Of a DNA stretch of 64,000 nt, positions 24,010 through 35,621 are shown one piece after another (within the stretch, counting starts at the first letter, position 1; each line of letters starts with the position of its first letter). Made by a program: the position numbers and the translations under genes. This DNA comes from Dentipellis sp. KUC8613 (taxonomy: Eukaryota; Basidiomycota; Agaricomycetes; Russulales; Hericiaceae), in assembly GCA_002286715.1 (NCBI GenBank), contig NSJX01000003.1:298680-362679 (forward strand). The letters are read 5' to 3'. The notes beneath the pieces are model-generated. The model saw only the letters and a list, made by a program, of their open reading frames with translations. It had not been told where the DNA came from and did not search any database.

Positions 24010-24727
24010 AGGGGATGCGCCCGCAAGTAGCCAAGTCTCGAAATTAGAAGTGTCATTGCAGAAGAGTCAAGTTATCGAAGTAACCCCTATAAACATCATC
24101 AACATCCCTATCGTATCGTATAGTATCTAGTTTGCGTTCCGTTTGTCTCATTCTTTGGTTCTTGTCGTTTGTCGGTCGCTCGTTTCGTTTTCGTTATCTT
24201 ACCTATGCCCCATGCTTCCTTGTACATCGTTCTGTATCATCACACCGCTCCTTTGCTCTTGGTACCTTTTGTCAGGGTCTCGTTCTTTCCGCCATACATG
24301 TACTTGTAAATGGACTGCTTTGCGCTTGTACTTACGTTGAGAATAGCTCCCTGATGTGAGCGAGGAATGCAACACGATATGATTTCCGTAGACGTCGTAG
24401 GTGCTCTGTCCTTCCGGGCATGCTGTGTGAAGCTCGCGGGCTGCTCATCAAACACCCACACCCACGCCAACGGTTGACACCGATTTTTCTGATAGCACCG
24501 CGGGTGCTCCTCGGGCTGGCGCAAGAGGATGCCGGGTGGCCCCAAAAGCGAACAGGAGACCGGGCTCATGGCGCGTTCACGATCACGTGCTGATGCGGCG
24601 CGACGCGTACGCGCTCATCGTATCCTCGTTGACTGCTGCATGCCTCTTACATAAAATCCAGGGGCCTGCCTCTTCCGTTCCCCCTCCCTCCTCCCTTCCG
24701 CGCGCTTTCCCCTCTCCTCCTGCCACC
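24010..24727. other. Intergenic region with CT-rich leader
   Basis: 718 bases between the NBR1-like and homeodomain genes. The first half is AT-richer and likely 3' UTR. The last 65 bases are a pyrimidine tract. No coding frame or RNA gene is supported. Confidence 0.45.
24664..24726 (+). promoter_or_regulatory. CT-rich promoter/leader of the homeodomain gene
   Basis: A near-continuous C/T tract ends in GCCACC directly before ATGG at 24728, an almost perfect Kozak context. This supports the chosen start codon. The promoter role of the tract is inferred. Confidence 0.5.
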
Positions 24728-25671
24728 ATGGCCTCTACTTCTATCTCGAAAGCGAAGGCAGTTTCGCGCACGTCGAGTATCGCAAGCGTGTCCTCGGACG
24801 ATGTCGACGCGGGCGCGGATGCCTCGCGTCGCACGCGCAAGCGCTTCTCGAACCTGCAGCTCACGATGCTCGAGGAACTATACCATCGCACCTCGCACCC
24901 GACGCGTGAGGAACGTGAGACTGTCGCGTCTAATTCTGGCATGTGTGTATCTATGCTTTCCGACCGCACTACGTGTCGCTAACCGCGACGTGCAGGGAAC
25001 ATAAATCCGTGACCATCTGGTTCCAAAACCGACGCCAGGCAGAACGCCGCGCCGCGCTGCACACCGCAGGCGCAAGTACACCCGGCGCGCACTCGCAGTC
25101 ATCACCTCTTGCACACGCAAACAAGAGCGCTGCGAAGACGCCATCGACGGCCCGCCGTCGGCGCGCACAACCACACGCGTTGTCGTCGCCGTATACGCCT
25201 GTAACGCCGTCGGGCCGGCCGAACCTCGAGGCGATCGCGACGCGCTCAGAGCTGCGCACGACGCCGACGCGCAGACGCGTGCGCGACCCCAACGCGTCGC
25301 TATGGGACAACATGCCGAGCTCACCGCTTGCACCGCCATCGCCGCCGCAGCGCGAGTTTGTCGAGTTCGGGAAGAATAAGCACACGCGCACGCTGGAGTG
25401 GGCGTGCGCTGCTGCGCGGCTTGCGGGGAAAGAAGGCGGGGGTGCGCGTACACGTGGGAACGAGGATGACTTGCCGGACGCGGATGAGGAGACGGATGAG
25501 GAGCCCCAGGAGGCGATCACGCCTATGGGTAGTTTAGGGGGTGGAGATCCGTTTTGGGTCGGTGGCAGTGAGGGTCAAACCGACGTGAAGGAAAGCGAGG
25601 GTGGGAAGGTGGCGGACGATGAGGTGATGACTGCTGCGTTGGTGCTATGTGGACTGGGACGTGGTGTATGA
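24728..25671 (+). CDS. Homeodomain transcription factor
   Basis: Exons 24728-24942 and 24996-25671 encode 296 residues. The homeodomain spans about residues 35-93: SRRTRKRFSNLQLTMLEELY, helix 2 TREERETVASNSGM, then the recognition helix KSVTIWFQNRRQAERR with intact W48, F49, N51 and R53. The intron splits the domain between helices 2 and 3. This is a typical-length (non-TALE) homeodomain. After it the protein is rich in Ser, Thr, Ala and Arg, with an acidic segment (DLPDADEETDEEPQE) that could activate transcription. It is not paired with a divergent second homeodomain gene, so a mating-type HD role is not supported. Function is otherwise unknown. Confidence 0.87.
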
Positions 25672-27132
25672 GGAGCTATGCTATGCATTTAGGATTACAT
25701 CTTGTATTGGACATCTTCATTCTCGTCGTCGTTAAAATAAAAAGTGCTTCAAACATAATATCGAGCGGGAAGGACAGTGGCTGTAGGGAAGTGGATTGAA
25801 GAGCTTCTTTTACATAGGAACGTGACGGTGAAGGTCTTGCTTAGCCCGGTTGGTTCGAGGGTGACTTCACCCGTTCGTCTTGCGCCTTTGAGTCTTCCCG
25901 AATTTTTACATCCTACACACGGGCTCTCGCACTTCTGCGTTCGACAGGCCTGCCGGACAAGTGAATATAGCCAGATAAATTGTACAGCGTTGCTCTTCGG
26001 TTCGATGGCTGAGGAGCAGTGCGTGCTGGTGGGTACCAATGTTCTGCGACACGGCAGAAGTGTTGCTCACGAACACGTACATGCGCCGAGCGCCGAAACG
26101 ACCAGGCTACTTCGCACACGATTGTATGCTGATAACGATACGCCGCCTTGTTGAGGATTGATTACGCCAATGGCTAAGTCGAAGACCGTCCACCACCGTC
26201 TAGGTACTGCAATCGTGTTCGCATGTAGCTGGTGGGCCAATGTCGGTGGTTGACAATGGATTGCGAACGGCTTCTTGCGTCGGCACCCTTGCAGGGCAGC
26301 ATTACTCTTCCTGCTCAGACGAAAACTATAAGCATTGCATGAAGAAACGACATACCCGTGTCCTTCTTAGTGTGACCTCGAGTGGTGCTCTCTATTGTTG
26401 AATCCCGAGAGTGAGTCCCACACTAGAGTATCCTGGTTATTAGAAAGTCAGACAAAATTCTTTGAAGCGACTTGAACATCTGCACGAGTAGAAGTGATCT
26501 TGGTTGTTGACAGTCATACTTGGTGTCAATCTTTGCCCGTTAGATGCCAAAAAATGACCTTGAAGCCGTTGATCACATTTCTTGATGAACACACGAAAGA
26601 TAACTAGTCGTTCCCGCTAAGCATCGTACGTAGTGCGTGACGGCGTTTCTAGATACGCTGGCATGATTGATGTCATTGAACGTCATCTAGACCGTGTCTT
26701 CCCTTCTCTGGGCCATGAATGCAGTCGAATTCGTGTAGAAGATTTGGGGAAATGAGCCGAGAGTGGTCGACTGTGCCATGGGATGAGGAGCTTGGGCTTT
26801 GCTATAAAATACCGGCTCGCCAGTATCGCCAGCGATGGCATCCTTGATGATACGTCGTCGACACGTGTCTCCGCATTGGAATCGTCCAATTATGTGCATG
26901 CAAAGGACTTGATCATTGCCTTGAGCAGAGTACGCAGGAGGACGTCGGTGACTGCGTCTGCCAAAAGGCTGGTTGCCGCCGAGGTCCGACAAACGCGCGT
27001 GCGGCCCGTGTCCACCCGATCTTCATCTGACGCGCCTCGAGGACAACGACCGCGGCATGTCTTCGTCATACCTCGAAATTCAAGCCTCCTGAACTCTTCT
27101 ATCACTGGGCATTGGTGACAACCAGCCGCAGT
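25672..27132. other. 1.46-kb region without a supported gene
   Basis: The largest gap in the window, between two plus-strand genes. Several open frames of 60-125 codons occur on both strands, but none has a family motif or a consistent splice pattern. A TATA-like GCTATAAAATACC lies near 26797. Base composition is less GC-rich than in the genes. It may contain long UTRs, an unrecognised non-coding transcript or a decayed gene; nothing definite can be said. Confidence 0.4.
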
Positions 27133-28666
27133 ATGCCAGCGCCAGCGGCTTACGATATTATGACCCCCGAGCCCGACATCCCGGCCGTATCCCCCAAGAC
27201 CAATATCATTCTCCTTGGCCTTTCCATCGGTGGACTTGTCTGGTACAGCGTCATATGGTCAATCGGTCTCTTGGGGTGCCGCGCGGCGTGAGTTTGGTTT
27301 AACTCGTCCAAATGAATAGTCCGTAACATCTGTCTATTTTTTCAGAAGAAAACGTTACAGGATACGACCGCGTTCCCCTCTTTCCTCTGCGCCTGCGTCA
27401 TCTGTGCCTGGTGTATCTATCTTACGACCCCTGAAAGGCTTGGACACGAATTTATACGAGAATTTGGAGTCTTCCTTCCTCCAAGACTATCCAAAATTCG
27501 AAATCATTCTATCTGTCGCAGACGAGCATGATCAAGCGCTGCCTGTCGTCCATGATTTGTTGGCTAAATACCCAAATGTGAATGCGAGAGTAATCATTGG
27601 TACGTGCTTTGAACGATCCACCCTTCCAACGAAGAAGCTCATTGAGTGAATTATAGGTGAAGAGATTGTGGGTGTCAACCCGAAGGTCAACAATCTCATT
27701 CGGTCGTATCGGGAAGCAGCCCATGACATCCTTTGGGTCCTCGATTCGAACGTGACAGTTGACCGAGGAACCCTTGCTCGGGCGGTGGATATCTTGAGTC
27801 CTTCTCCTTCATCTCAACCGTCGAACAAACGCCGCATCGCTCTAGTCCACCACGTTCCACTGGCATTCGCCAATCGCGACACTTTCGGTTCTCGCGTTGA
27901 AGAGGCTTTCTTGAACACAAATCATGCGAAGATGTACATCGCTATCAATACCCTAGCAATCGATTCCTGCGTCATGGGCAAATCGAATCTCTACCGGCGT
28001 TCTGACCTTGAGCGCGTCAACGGCTCTCTCAAACGGATTACAGGCGATGAAGTTTCTCCAGGCGAACATGGCTTGGCAGCATTCGGACGTTTCCTAGCAG
28101 AAGATAACATGATTGCCGGAGCGCTCTGGCACGAGCTAGACCTGCGTCATGATTTGTCATGCGACGTAGCATTCAACGCTACTGGCAACATGACCCTCTC
28201 GGACTACATATGGAGGCGCGTGCGCTGGATCCGTGTCCGAAAGCACATGGTCCTCGCGGCGACATTGGTTGAGCCATTCCAGGAGTCGGTGGTTCTGGGG
28301 ATACTAGCTGCCTCCAGTGTCAAGTACCTCTTTGGTCTCCCTATATGGCTCTGCCTACCCGCACACTTTGTCATATGGCTACTAGTCGACCTTGACGTCC
28401 GCGCATCCATTGCGGGTTTCCCTTTGCCAGCAGCAAAGCGACGAAGCTTTATTGTGGCGTGGATCGTCCGTGAACTTATGGCGCTTCCGATATGGTTGGT
28501 GGGGATTGTTGGGGATGAAGTGGAATGGAGAGGGAAGAAGTACGAGGTTTTGCGGAACGGTGAGGTACGCCGTGCAGGTAGCGGGGGTGGATTTGGTCGA
28601 TGGTTCCGGTGGAGCAATAAACCTCGCAGCCTAGATCAGTATGAACGGGTAGAGACTGCCGAGTGA
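27133..28666 (+). CDS. Ceramide glucosyltransferase (GT21)
   Basis: Transfers glucose from UDP-glucose to ceramide to make glucosylceramide in the Golgi/ER membrane. Exons 27133-27287, 27346-27599 and 27657-28666 give 472 residues. An N-terminal membrane segment (IILLGLSIGGLVWYSVIW) is followed by PGVSILRPLKGLD. The catalytic pattern is D1 in LSVADEHDQA, D2 in ILWVLDSNVTVDRG, D3 in RFLAEDNMIAGALW and the closing (R/Q)xxRW as WRRVRWIRVRKH. This D,D,D,(Q/R)xxRW set defines the enzyme. Further hydrophobic segments near residues 370-440 are probably membrane-associated. The C-terminus is basic. Fungal glucosylceramides matter for polar growth and are the target of plant defensins, which is family knowledge. 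Confidence 0.93.
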
Positions 28667-28984
28667 TAAACAAAGCTATCCCACAGCACTGCCCACTATT
28701 TGTTGCCATTTGAGACTATAAGCCATGACCTAGTTCATGCGCAAAAACTCCCGTCAGGAACGAAGCCTTTGGACAACAAATACAAACATGCTCACGCGCG
28801 CCACGTGCCATGCACTGTATGCGGAACTGCACAGTCGGATGTAATAAACCAAATCGGCCTGCAACTACTACGGGTTGTCAGGCCAACCAGAGTCCATTCA
28901 GACAGTCAAGCCGTGCTTATACTCCGTTTGCTTTGCTTCGCATCCGTTCTTGAACCCATCTTCATCCAGTACACGTCGCTCACC
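28667..28984. other. Intergenic region between tandem genes
   Basis: 318 bases between the ceramide glucosyltransferase stop and the Sec3 start. No coding frame, RNA gene or repeat is apparent. A CACC context precedes the ATG at 28985. Confidence 0.4.
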
Positions 28985-31900
28985 ATGTCAGATCCCGAGT
29001 CGATTCGGAAACGAATCATCTCATCCGTGTTTTCTCGGCGCAATGCAACCGGTGGTGTTGAGGAGAGCTACATATCTCACATCAAGATCTGGGAAGACTC
29101 TGGGAACGAGGCAGAAGGGCTGAAGCCTCGGTACATCTTGCTTGCTCGTATGTCTCTGTTGCATGTGTTTCATTGACCAAGTGATGTACCATGTCATGCA
29201 GAGGCGAATGACGGAAGCGCATTCATTCACAAGTCCAAGATGAACTCTAATGGCACGTTCTCTGTCGGCAAGACATGGAGGCTGCCCGAGCTGCGTGCCA
29301 TTGAAGTGACCAGCGTGCGTCATTCCGCCGTAGCTTGACGGTTGGGACAGCTGAGCCCCATTATATGCTAGCTTACAACCGTCACAATCACGTTGGCGAG
29401 ATCCTACAACTGGCAGACCGAAAACGCAAGGGACCAGACAGCTTTCTTCACCGCGGTCGTCCGGCTTTTTCGGGCAGTAACTGGTGGAGCTCCCCTTCAG
29501 TTATCCGGATTGCCAGACCCAGATGCTGTCTCAGGTATGTCACACTTTCCTGACTCTCAGGTGCATGGCATGTGTCTCATTAGACTTCTCAGCTGCGAGG
29601 CAGCAGATGAACAACGACGGCAGGCCATCCACCCCACCGGGAGGATCGCGAACCCCAGGTCGACGACAGCGGCCTGTGACACCATCAGACGGCTATGACG
29701 ACCGGGAGGATCCTTCGCGGGCTAGGCAGCCCAGCTCGGGACCTCGAGACCCTTCGCGTGTCCGTCGAAGGCCGTCTCCTCTGTCTTCTCGTCCTGCATC
29801 ACCGTCCACCGTATTCTCTGCTGGTACCTCCCCAGGTAGGAATCCACCAAGCACCCCTTCAGGACAATCTTCATCTGGCTTTTCGCGATCTTCACGAGCC
29901 CGAGCCAATGATCCCTCCCCTCGAGCATCAGCGGCCTCGACGCAGGTCCCGTCAATCAACCTCCCTTCTCCGTCCCGAATGCGCCCTTCCATCGCCACTA
30001 CATCGTCATTCCGCTCGTCGGCTGAAAGCAGCCAGAATCTGTCAACTTCTCGCCCATCACTCGAAGTGCCGTCCTCCGTGACGTCTCTCACGCCTACCCC
30101 CACTTCACCACTCTCTTCTTCGTTCACAGCGAAGCGCTCGGCGTCACCTACACCATCCCATAAGTCGCGAGGAAAATCTTCGACACGTGGTCCTAGCCCT
30201 GCCCCGCAAGAACCAGAGAAGCAACGCCGAGACCCCAATGCACGCGTGTCGTTCTTTGACCCGGCGAATCAGGCTGCGCTAGATCGCCTTATTTCTGGTG
30301 ACGGCGTGTTACATGGAGGGGGCATTGAAGAGGATGCCTCGCAAGCTACCATGACGAGCGTTGAGGAAATGCTTGAGGGCTACGAGTGGGCTAGCGACGA
30401 TATTCTCGGAAAGAAGAGAACAGGGGCTGTTGATCAGATCGAGGCTAGGTTGCTGGACGAGCTTATGGCCCTTGACAAGGTATCTTCACTTTTGGTGTTC
30501 GCGTTTCAGTCACTAACGCTGTCAATAGGCTAACATCCATTCCTTCATCGAATCTGACGATCGGGTGGTACTCGTCCTCAAATACCTAGATGAGGCCATC
30601 AACGAGCTAGACAATATGGGCAGTCTTGTCTCTTCGTATAAGATTCATCTCAATGTAAGGTTGTGCCCACATGGCATGGCTAGGAAGAAAGCTGAAGCGT
30701 CCTCTAGGCTGTGAATGACGATATATCGTTCATCCAATCGCAGAACAGAGGGTTGCAAGTACAGACGCAGAATCAACGAGCTCTTCTGACAGAACTCGAG
30801 CAACTTCTGGTAAGTTCAGCATATGGGTGTTGCTACCATTATGCTAAGCATCAAATTCAAAATTCAGCAAACCGTACATGTAGACAGGGATGCTCTTATC
30901 ACGCTAACACAAGAATCCCTGGAGAAATCTGCCAGTCTTCAACGACTTGAATCCGCATCTTGTGAACTGTACAAGGCCCTGCAGGCCGGACGAGACAGAG
31001 GTAAGTCAAGCATTCACCCTTCATGACTCGACCGAAGCTCACGATTCTCCAGACATGGCTGCCACAATGGAGCGCCTCGATGAATATCGAACACACAACG
31101 CGCAGTTCTGCAAGCGTCTCTATGACTTCTTGTCAATCATGTTTACCGCTCAGGTCAGTCTTGCTTTCATGGATGCTTATCAGGGAGTTGATGATAGTAC
31201 GAATTGCAGTCAAAGATGCTGCTGGGAGATACAAATGGCTTGACAAAGCCCAGCCGAGGCCGCATCTCAATCAAGAACCACCAGGACTTGGAGACTTACC
31301 TGGGTCGGTACAGCGGGCTTATACTCTATCTCAAAGAGATGGACGAAAGCCTTTATGGTAGACTTTGCGCGGTATGTCCTGCATATCTTGTTGCTTCTAT
31401 CCGCCGATACTGAGCGTAAGATGTAGGCGTACTTCTCGGCTGCTAGCGACCTTCACAACAAGCAGATGTCTGCGGTGCTTGCTTTCTACAGTTCTCAAGT
31501 CAAGAAACCTTCGGAAGACGAGATTGACGACAGTAAGCGTATTCTGCAATTTGCACCTATGGACGGCCATCTGAGTGATAAGTACAGGCTTTGCTATATC
31601 GCCTGTCACTAACACTTCCAAGGCGGCGAGTGGCCTTCGACGAGCCGGAACTCTTGTGAGATCACCTCTGGAAAGCCGGAAAGACAAAGACCACAAACAT
31701 GTCGATGGAGAAATGCCCGCAGCTGAGGTAATTTCCTCGGCCATTTAAACTTCGAATCAGTGCTGATGAATTGCAGGCCCTCGCTCATGTCCTGGAACAA
31801 GTCGCCCCGCAGATCTATCGTGAGGAAGAGTTCATCGCGGACTTCTTGCAAATCAACGACGCTGGGTTGACGTTCGCCGACTACATGGGCCTGGAGAACT

Positions 31901-33174
31901 ACTTCCGAAGACAAGCTGCGCGGTCGGCCGGGTTGAGCCAAGCGACTCTGAAGCTCGTTCGAGGCGCTTTGGATCTGATCTTTGGGTTCTTGCCTGCGGA
32001 GTTGAAGATGTTCATCGATGCGACGCTGGCGAAGGATACTATGTACGTTCTCCATCTTTCACTTTTGTGCCTTTGCCTCATAGTAGTGGATACAGACAAT
32101 CCATCGGCATGATCGCTTGTCTAGAGCGTTTCCTGGCCGATGCAGATGAGAGAGGGAACCCTTTCCTACTCGGGTTCTTAGACAAACAGCACACGCGGAT
32201 GAAGACTCTCTTCGATCGTCACGTCGTAAGTCATATCCTCTTCTTCCGTTGGCAGGTAGGAAGTAACCTTTCTTGACAGAGCCAACAAATCAAAGCTGTG
32301 GAAGAGACCAAGCTGACGAGCAAGAAACGCAACGGAGTCGCTCACTTCATCAAATACTTCCCCGTCTACGTCCACCGCGTGGAAAGCCAGCTCATAGGCG
32401 CAGACACACTGGAGATCCGGCAAAACGTTGACATGGCCTACGAGAGAATTGTGCAGACCATGTTCGATTCTCTCAAGCAGATGGCCAAAATGGATGGCGA
32501 AGGCGAGGATAAGGGGCAGCTGAATTATCACGTCATCCTCATCGGTAAGCCTCCATGCGCTCGTTTATCACATGTTACTTACGGTGCCCGCAGAGAATAT
32601 GCATTACTTCGCGGCTGAGATCAGGCAGCAGGAGATCGGGTCGGTCAATGTCTTCATGCGCCGTGCAGAGGAGCTCTACGATGAGAACCTCAGTGCGTAT
32701 GTAAGGCTGGTCCTGAAGCGGCCATTTGCCAAGATCATTGTAAGTGATTTCATACCTGTATACTATGTGGACCAACCGGGACCGCAGGACTATTTCGATG
32801 GCATCGAACGCCTCCTGAAGACTACGGCACCGTCGGAAGTGTCGAGTAACAGCAACTATAACCGGTCAGCCCTCAAGAAAGTCGTCAAAGAGTACAACGC
32901 GAAGGACGTCCGTAAACTCGTAGACTCGCTATTCAAGCGAGTAGAGAAACACTTTACAGAGGCATCCGAGAAAGCTACGACGGAGGAGAACAGTGGCATC
33001 ACCCCTGGAACTGTCATGGTTGGCGTCTGGAAGGCATGCGAGGAGGAGCTGTTGAAGATTACGGAGCTGTTCAGCAAGCGGATATCCCAGTGCTACGCGA
33101 ACAGCGGGGTCTCACTTGAGTACTCGGCGGGAGACGTGGAGGCAGCATTTAGACGGCATCGTGTAGGCTCATAA
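28985..33174 (+). CDS. SEC3: Exocyst complex component Sec3
   Basis: Sec3 tethers secretory vesicles at growth sites by binding PI(4,5)P2 and Rho GTPases. Sixteen exons give about 1,132 residues: 28985-29147, 29202-29314, 29372-29534, 29584-30479, 30529-30654, 30708-30809, 30868-31000, 31053-31153, 31210-31371, 31427-31532, 31588-31727, 31777-32042, 32096-32225, 32280-32544, 32594-32739 and 32788-33174. The N-terminal PH-like PIP2-binding domain covers about residues 15-150 (EESYISHIKIWEDSG, FSVGKTWRLPELRAIEVTS, RSYNWQTENARDQTAFF). A Ser/Pro-rich linker follows, then coiled coil (VVLVLKYLDEAINELDNMGS). The C-terminal helical rod contains IYREEEFIADFLQIND and ALDLIFGFLPAELKMFIDAT. The intron at 32740-32787 is 48 nt and stop-free. 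The TAG immediately before 29372 fixes that acceptor. Confidence 0.92.
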
Positions 33175-33404
33175 ATTGTAGTTGGGGAGACCATGTACAT
33201 TGTCACTTTTTATTCGTGATTCTAGGAGGATGCATCTTCGACGGGAGGAATGGGCTACTGCACGCGATACTCGTTCGTAAGTATAAATCTACATAAAGAT
33301 AGCAGCAGAATCCGGCTGGTGCACACCCGTTGAGCAACGTTTATGTATGGTGGAATGTAAAGTCCAATGTCGATTCCACGGCCTGCCGCGACGCGTGACG
33401 TGGC

Positions 33405-34244
33405 TTAGTTAGTTTCGTCAGGGGTCTGAGGGGTGCGCTGTTCGACGTTGTAGCCTTGAGTGGGCTCAACGGACGACGACGAAACAGAGCGAATCGAGGC
33501 TGCGGGCTTGGATGCTACAGCTTCTTGCTGCTGGGGCTTGGCCTGCGTGGACACGAAAGAGGAGCCGAAGGCGACCCAGAGGCTCTGAGCGATCGCGACG
33601 GGGTTGGGTGCGGTGGACGCCTGGCCATTGGCCTGAGTAGCAGATTTGGACGCAACGGGGGTCTTGTTGATCAAGCCCCACACAAGCTCCCAGAGCGAAA
33701 CGAGGCGGGTCTGGACGAACGCGAGGGTCTCCGTCTGGGCGGATTGGATGGCGGCGTCGATCTGGTCCTCATTTTTGTTAAGATAGGGTTCCAAGTAGTT
33801 CTTGTAGATGTAGCTGGACCCCTAGATTGTGGAACAGCGTCAGGAATGGTGGAAGGTCGCGTGACACTATCAGTCGCGTACCTCTAGCTGAGGCAGCGAC
33901 AGGAACAACAGGAAGGTAGTCTTCAACTCCCAGTAAAAGGGGAACCTGGATTTATTTGTATGAGACAGAGGTGTGCATTTGAAAATCCGGCATACCAGCT
34001 AAGGAACCATTCTGCAGAGTATTCGAACGCCACGAACAAGCCCACGACAGCCCAATAGGTAGTCCATCGCTGGAGCTCAGGCTCGGAGACGGGTCGGTGC
34101 TTGAGGGCTTTGAATGTTTTGTATGACGGCAAGAGGAAGGCGAACCAACCGCTAATAACAAGCGCAGAAGTTCAGTGACGTGAACGAACAAAAAATTGAC
34201 ACGTTTACATACCTCAGAAGGTGGGAGAGCAAGGACATGAACAT
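33405..34244 (-). CDS. TB2/DP1/HVA22 (REEP/Yop1) family ER membrane protein
   Basis: Exons 34244-34213, 34151-33996, 33945-33882 and 33821-33405 encode 222 residues. The TB2/DP1/HVA22 domain fills the first 125: FAFLLPSYKTFKALKHRP, then RWTTYWAVVGLFVAFEYSAE, LSWFPFYWELKTTFLLFLSL and YIYKNYLEPYLNKNEDQID. Two hydrophobic hairpins of this kind wedge into the outer leaflet and curve ER tubules; related proteins act in ER-phagy and traffic. After the domain come an amphipathic-looking helix (TLAFVQTRLVSLWELVWGLI) and a Ser/Gln/Pro-rich tail of about 75 residues, which yeast Yop1 lacks. The start lies in a 32-base first exon; another coding exon upstream is not excluded. It is divergent from the homeodomain-like gene at 34443. 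Confidence 0.88.
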
Positions 34245-34442
34245 GGCGATGAGACAGAGGGCTACTAGATTAGCAATTAGTACACAACAAATGGTATGGC
34301 AACAGTAGTGGACACACGTTGAGAGAAAGGGCAATTGTGGACAAAGGGGTGGAGGGGTCGTGCGAGCAAGATGAGCTGGCTGCTGCGTAGGAACGATCAC
34401 GCCGTGGCGCTTCCGCCGAGATGCTCTCAGGCACACTCGCAC

Positions 34443-35310
34443 ATGAATCGGCCGTCCACGGATCTATTCCTCACTCAGATCATCCTCGATCTTTCAAATA
34501 GTGCGTGTCCTCGACAACTCCTCGAGGCTACCACAAAGTCTTTGCTCCACTACTCTTGGCAGATACAACAATCCACGCTAAATATATCACAGATCAAATC
34601 TCGTCCAAGTACTATGGGCTCTTGAACAATCCGACCAGACCTGGACACCCCTCTCGTAAGCTTCATGCCTCCCACTGATTTCATTCTCGAGAGCACAATA
34701 GGTATCGCGTTGTGGAGCCCGAGGATTCCGATGTGGTCTCATCAATCTCACAAAGGTAAGTAGGTCCACAATGCTTTGATGAACTTCTGCTTCTGTGGCA
34801 TTTGGCTCAGCGCACGTTCCGGCCACAATGATTTTCGACGTGAGTATAAAACTCCACTCGTCTTGTAGTCGCTGACCCCAAGACCCGCTCTACAGTACTC
34901 GCCTGTGCAGCATGGGTTCTAGCAGACCCGCCAAGGTCGTTGCGGGGACGCAACTGCGTCGTACTAGCCGTGAGGCTGCGAAACAAGCGCAAAAACGCTT
35001 GCGAGCTTCTGCACAAACGCAAAGAACGGTTATCACCCTTCAACAGGAACAGTCTCTTTCTCTTGCGTTTAGGACCAACCCCGTCCTCGATGGTGCAGTG
35101 AAGCGTGGTTTGGTGGAAGTGACCGGGCTGTAAGCGACCTTCTGACATTATTGTTTTCAACTGATCTCATATCACATTATTAGGACCGAAAGTCAAGTTG
35201 GAGCCTGGTTCAGATCACAACGTCGAAAGTGGAAGAATATAGAACCTCCTTCTGTAGCTGACGCAGAACTTCTACTCAGCCTCAGGGGTTGTTTGTGCCC
35301 GGCGCCATGA
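34443..35310 (+). CDS. Small homeodomain-like protein lacking Asn51 (5' exons tentative)
   Basis: The secure part is exons 34912-35129 and 35184-35310, joined across a phase-2 intron. They encode a homeodomain-like segment: RTVITLQQEQSLSLAFRTNP, LVEVTGLTESQ, then VGAWFRSQRRKWKN. L16, F20, L40, V45, W48, F49, R53, K55 and W56 fit the consensus. The normally invariant DNA-contacting Asn51 is Ser, and position 52 is Gln. Upstream, exons 34443-34500, 34563-34655 and 34702-34755 have good splice sites and one continuous phase. They join an exon at 34883-35129 to give a 192-residue protein. Including an alternative 29-base exon (34811-34839) instead ends the frame at 34922. If the upstream exons are UTR, the protein starts at 34912 (114 residues). 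Function unknown; DNA binding is doubtful. Confidence 0.5.
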
Positions 35311-35621
35311 TACATAGTCGATCGCAGGCGAATATTCTACAGTGTTATAATTTGGGATATTTGGATATCTGGGCTCAATAATTTATGGATCTAATTTTGT
35401 TTTTTGTTTTTTGCTTGTTTGTCGTAATGGAGTGTCAGCGTACGTGAACTCACGTGATAAGCGGGGAAGACACGGAGGTTTGCCAGTGTTTGCAGATGAA
35501 CTGAGAGCGCTGGGGCCATCGGCGTCTGTACAGAGAACCCTTCTCACCCTCAGCCTCAGCCTTGCCCGGCGTCGACGCCGTCGGCGAGCTTGTACTGCAC
35601 GCCCTGGACTCTTTTCGCTCA
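35311..35621. other. Intergenic region upstream of the Zn2Cys6 gene
   Basis: 311 bases between tandem genes. The first part is T-rich (a run near 35395-35420). An in-frame upstream Met at 35562 could extend the next protein by 20 residues. Nothing else is recognised. Confidence 0.4.

Noticed and set aside
26380..26450. Possible tRNA-like B-box near GTTGAATCCC
   Set aside because: No A-box at the right distance, and no cloverleaf or acceptor-stem pairing can be formed by eye.
34869..35101. A third frame through the homeodomain-like gene, open to 35101
   Set aside because: It gives a very Arg/Leu-rich sequence without motifs, while the homeodomain frame continues across a proper intron.
24728..35310. 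Two homeodomain genes as a possible mating-type HD locus
   Set aside because: They are about 9 kb apart, in the same orientation, not a divergent HD1/HD2 pair. The usual flanking gene for mitochondrial intermediate peptidase is not in the window.
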